The translations under genes were made by a program, and so were the position numbers. Under the pieces are notes generated by a model. The model ran no database searches, was not told the origin of the DNA, and was given only the letters and a program-made list of their open reading frames with translations. Shown piece after piece: positions 62,860-64,000 of a DNA stretch of 64,000 nucleotides. How positions within the stretch are numbered: position 1 is the first letter of the stretch; each line of letters starts with the position of its first letter. Origin of the DNA: Xiphias gladius (Eukaryota > Chordata > Actinopteri > Istiophoriformes > Xiphiidae); assembly GCF_016859285.1 (NCBI RefSeq), contig NC_053415.1, forward strand, positions 14,897,501 to 14,961,500, read 5' to 3'.

Positions 62860-63260
62860 TGGATGCTTGTCATATGGGAACTGAAGACAATATATCTGCT
62901 GACACCATGTCCCTCTCACAGCTCAGCGTTTGGCTTCTCATCTTTGTCAACAGTGTGCACAGCTGAGCTGAGGAGTTTATTTTGTCTCCGAAGGCCTGGC
63001 AGACGAGCCCGATCCTCGTTTCACCTCAATAATAGAGTTTATGAGCATGAGAAGCAGAAGACAGTCTTTAATACTGCCAATAAAAGCGGTGACCTCGCAG
63101 TCCCTGGTGTCATCTGATAAACCTCAGTAATCATGCTCCCCTTCATGTGCGATGAGAAGTGGCCTCATTAGCTCGGCACTGCTCTTAAACATTTGATAGT
63201 TAAGTCCTGGGTTAGCAGCCTCTTCTTTAATCCCATTAACTTCATCAAGCTCAGCCCCGA
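62860..63260. promoter_or_regulatory. candidate conserved non-coding block
   Basis: A complex, comparatively GC-rich stretch without a credible coding frame stands out from AT-rich surroundings and repeats. It includes CATTAGC and TGATAAA-type sites. Function is inferred only from sequence character and position in the presumed chn1 intron. Confidence 0.2.
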
Positions 63261-64000
63261 CTTAGCTGTTGGAGAAAATGTATGTTAGACCATGCAGGAC
63301 CGCGCTAAGACAGAACTAATTCTGTCAAATTGTGTGCATCTTGAACATAGTTTTAGAGTCCACATAAGGATTTCTGAAATTCACACTGGAGCGAGGCTGT
63401 TTTTAAACCCATTTAGCAGATTTATGGAAATCCCATTAAAGGGTGACTGACTTGAGTTAGCGCTGTAGGAATTGGAAGATACAGCTTTTGTGACAAAAAT
63501 GGACCCATCTCATCTTTCATGGCTCACGATGAATATAAAAATCTAGTAGCACATTCTCACAAGAGAGAATCTTTAGATAGATACCTGTTCATTAGACCCA
63601 TAATGGTTATTGATGAAAAGAAATAGATATATTAACAATTCATTGGAAAATAAAGCAGCAGAGAGTGTCTTGATTGATGTAATTCTGAGTGACAGTAGAA
63701 GATGGGCGCTTTGTATTCCTTTGATTCAAATGTGAATTTCTCACCTAAATCTCTCAAGGTCATTTCAGTGGAGCTGCACCCTTTAGGCATGACGGTGAGT
63801 CAAACCTGAGACTAATGCTTTATGCATTCAGAGGCAACAGAGCCAAGCATCATTTAGAAGTCAGCGAGTTTCTTTTAGGTAACCAAAATAAAACAGCATT
63901 TTTATTGGAACCTGCATTTTAGAAGAATGTGCCATTTTTCATGTAACACTTAGTTTGTCGCACAATGTGTTGTTGCTTTGATAATGAATGAATGAATGAA

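Larger units (their letters stand above)
48741..64000. other. chn1: upstream region, probably the large alpha-2 intron of chn1
   Basis: No exon of any known gene is recognised in these 15 kb on either strand. I looked for SH2 coding sequence of alpha-2 chimaerin and did not find it. The stretch holds interspersed elements (listed separately), several complex blocks that may be conserved non-coding DNA, and one possible exon at 53517-53690. Confidence 0.5.

Noticed and set aside
48741-64000. Search for SH2-domain exons of alpha-2 chimaerin
   Set aside because: No segment resembling the alpha-2 N-terminus or SH2 core was found on the minus strand, so these exons are taken to lie beyond the window.

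Overview
The window is ordinary nuclear DNA of a ray-finned fish, probably a percomorph-type teleost. The genes are intron-split vertebrate genes with compact introns and GT-AG boundaries. The repeats are the usual teleost set: CA/GT microsatellites, short palindromic elements and LINE/SINE-like tails. Gene content and order match the human 2q31 block (SP9, CIR1, SCRN3, GPR155, CHRNA1, CHN1). WIPF1, which I recall lying between GPR155 and CHRNA1 in human, is not seen here. I read all exon models by eye from codon sense, splice sites and phase. Every junction used keeps frame.

Layout. 1-888 (+): 3' coding part of sp9, a Sp-family zinc-finger transcription factor, then its 3' UTR and a gene-free stretch with a candidate enhancer (about 1690-2060). 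3639-9095 (-): complete cir1, 10 coding exons, 456 aa, including a 14-nt micro-exon. 9096-9787: shared head-to-head promoter. 10049-12674 (+): complete scrn3, 7 coding exons, 418 aa. 14360-21937 (-): complete gpr155 (LYCHOS), 14 coding exons, about 801 aa. 23966-24290 (-): decayed copy of two gpr155 exons, with an in-frame stop and lost splice signals. 24878-33117 (-): complete chrna1, 9 coding exons, 454 aa. 39119-48182 (-): complete short (alpha-1) isoform of chn1, 7 coding exons, 334 aa, with its own TATA/GC-box promoter near 48716-48740. 48741-64000: no recognisable exon. It is most likely the large upstream intron of the SH2-containing alpha-2 isoform, whose first exons would lie beyond the window.

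The genes do not form one pathway. They are a conserved syntenic neighbourhood: a developmental transcription factor (sp9), a Notch/RBPJ corepressor and splicing-associated factor (cir1), a secernin (scrn3), a lysosomal cholesterol sensor (gpr155), the muscle acetylcholine receptor alpha subunit (chrna1) and a Rac GTPase-activating protein (chn1). Cir1 and scrn3 share a promoter region. Scrn3 and gpr155 converge.

I found no undescribed multi-gene system, CRISPR array, tRNA or rRNA. The items most worth a second look are the gpr155 exon remnant, the read-through splice acceptor inside the chn1 alpha-1 first exon, a near-perfect hairpin beside a 30-bp tandem repeat in a cir1 intron, CLEAR-type E-boxes at the gpr155 and cir1/scrn3 promoters, and candidate conserved non-coding blocks near sp9 and in the chn1 intron.
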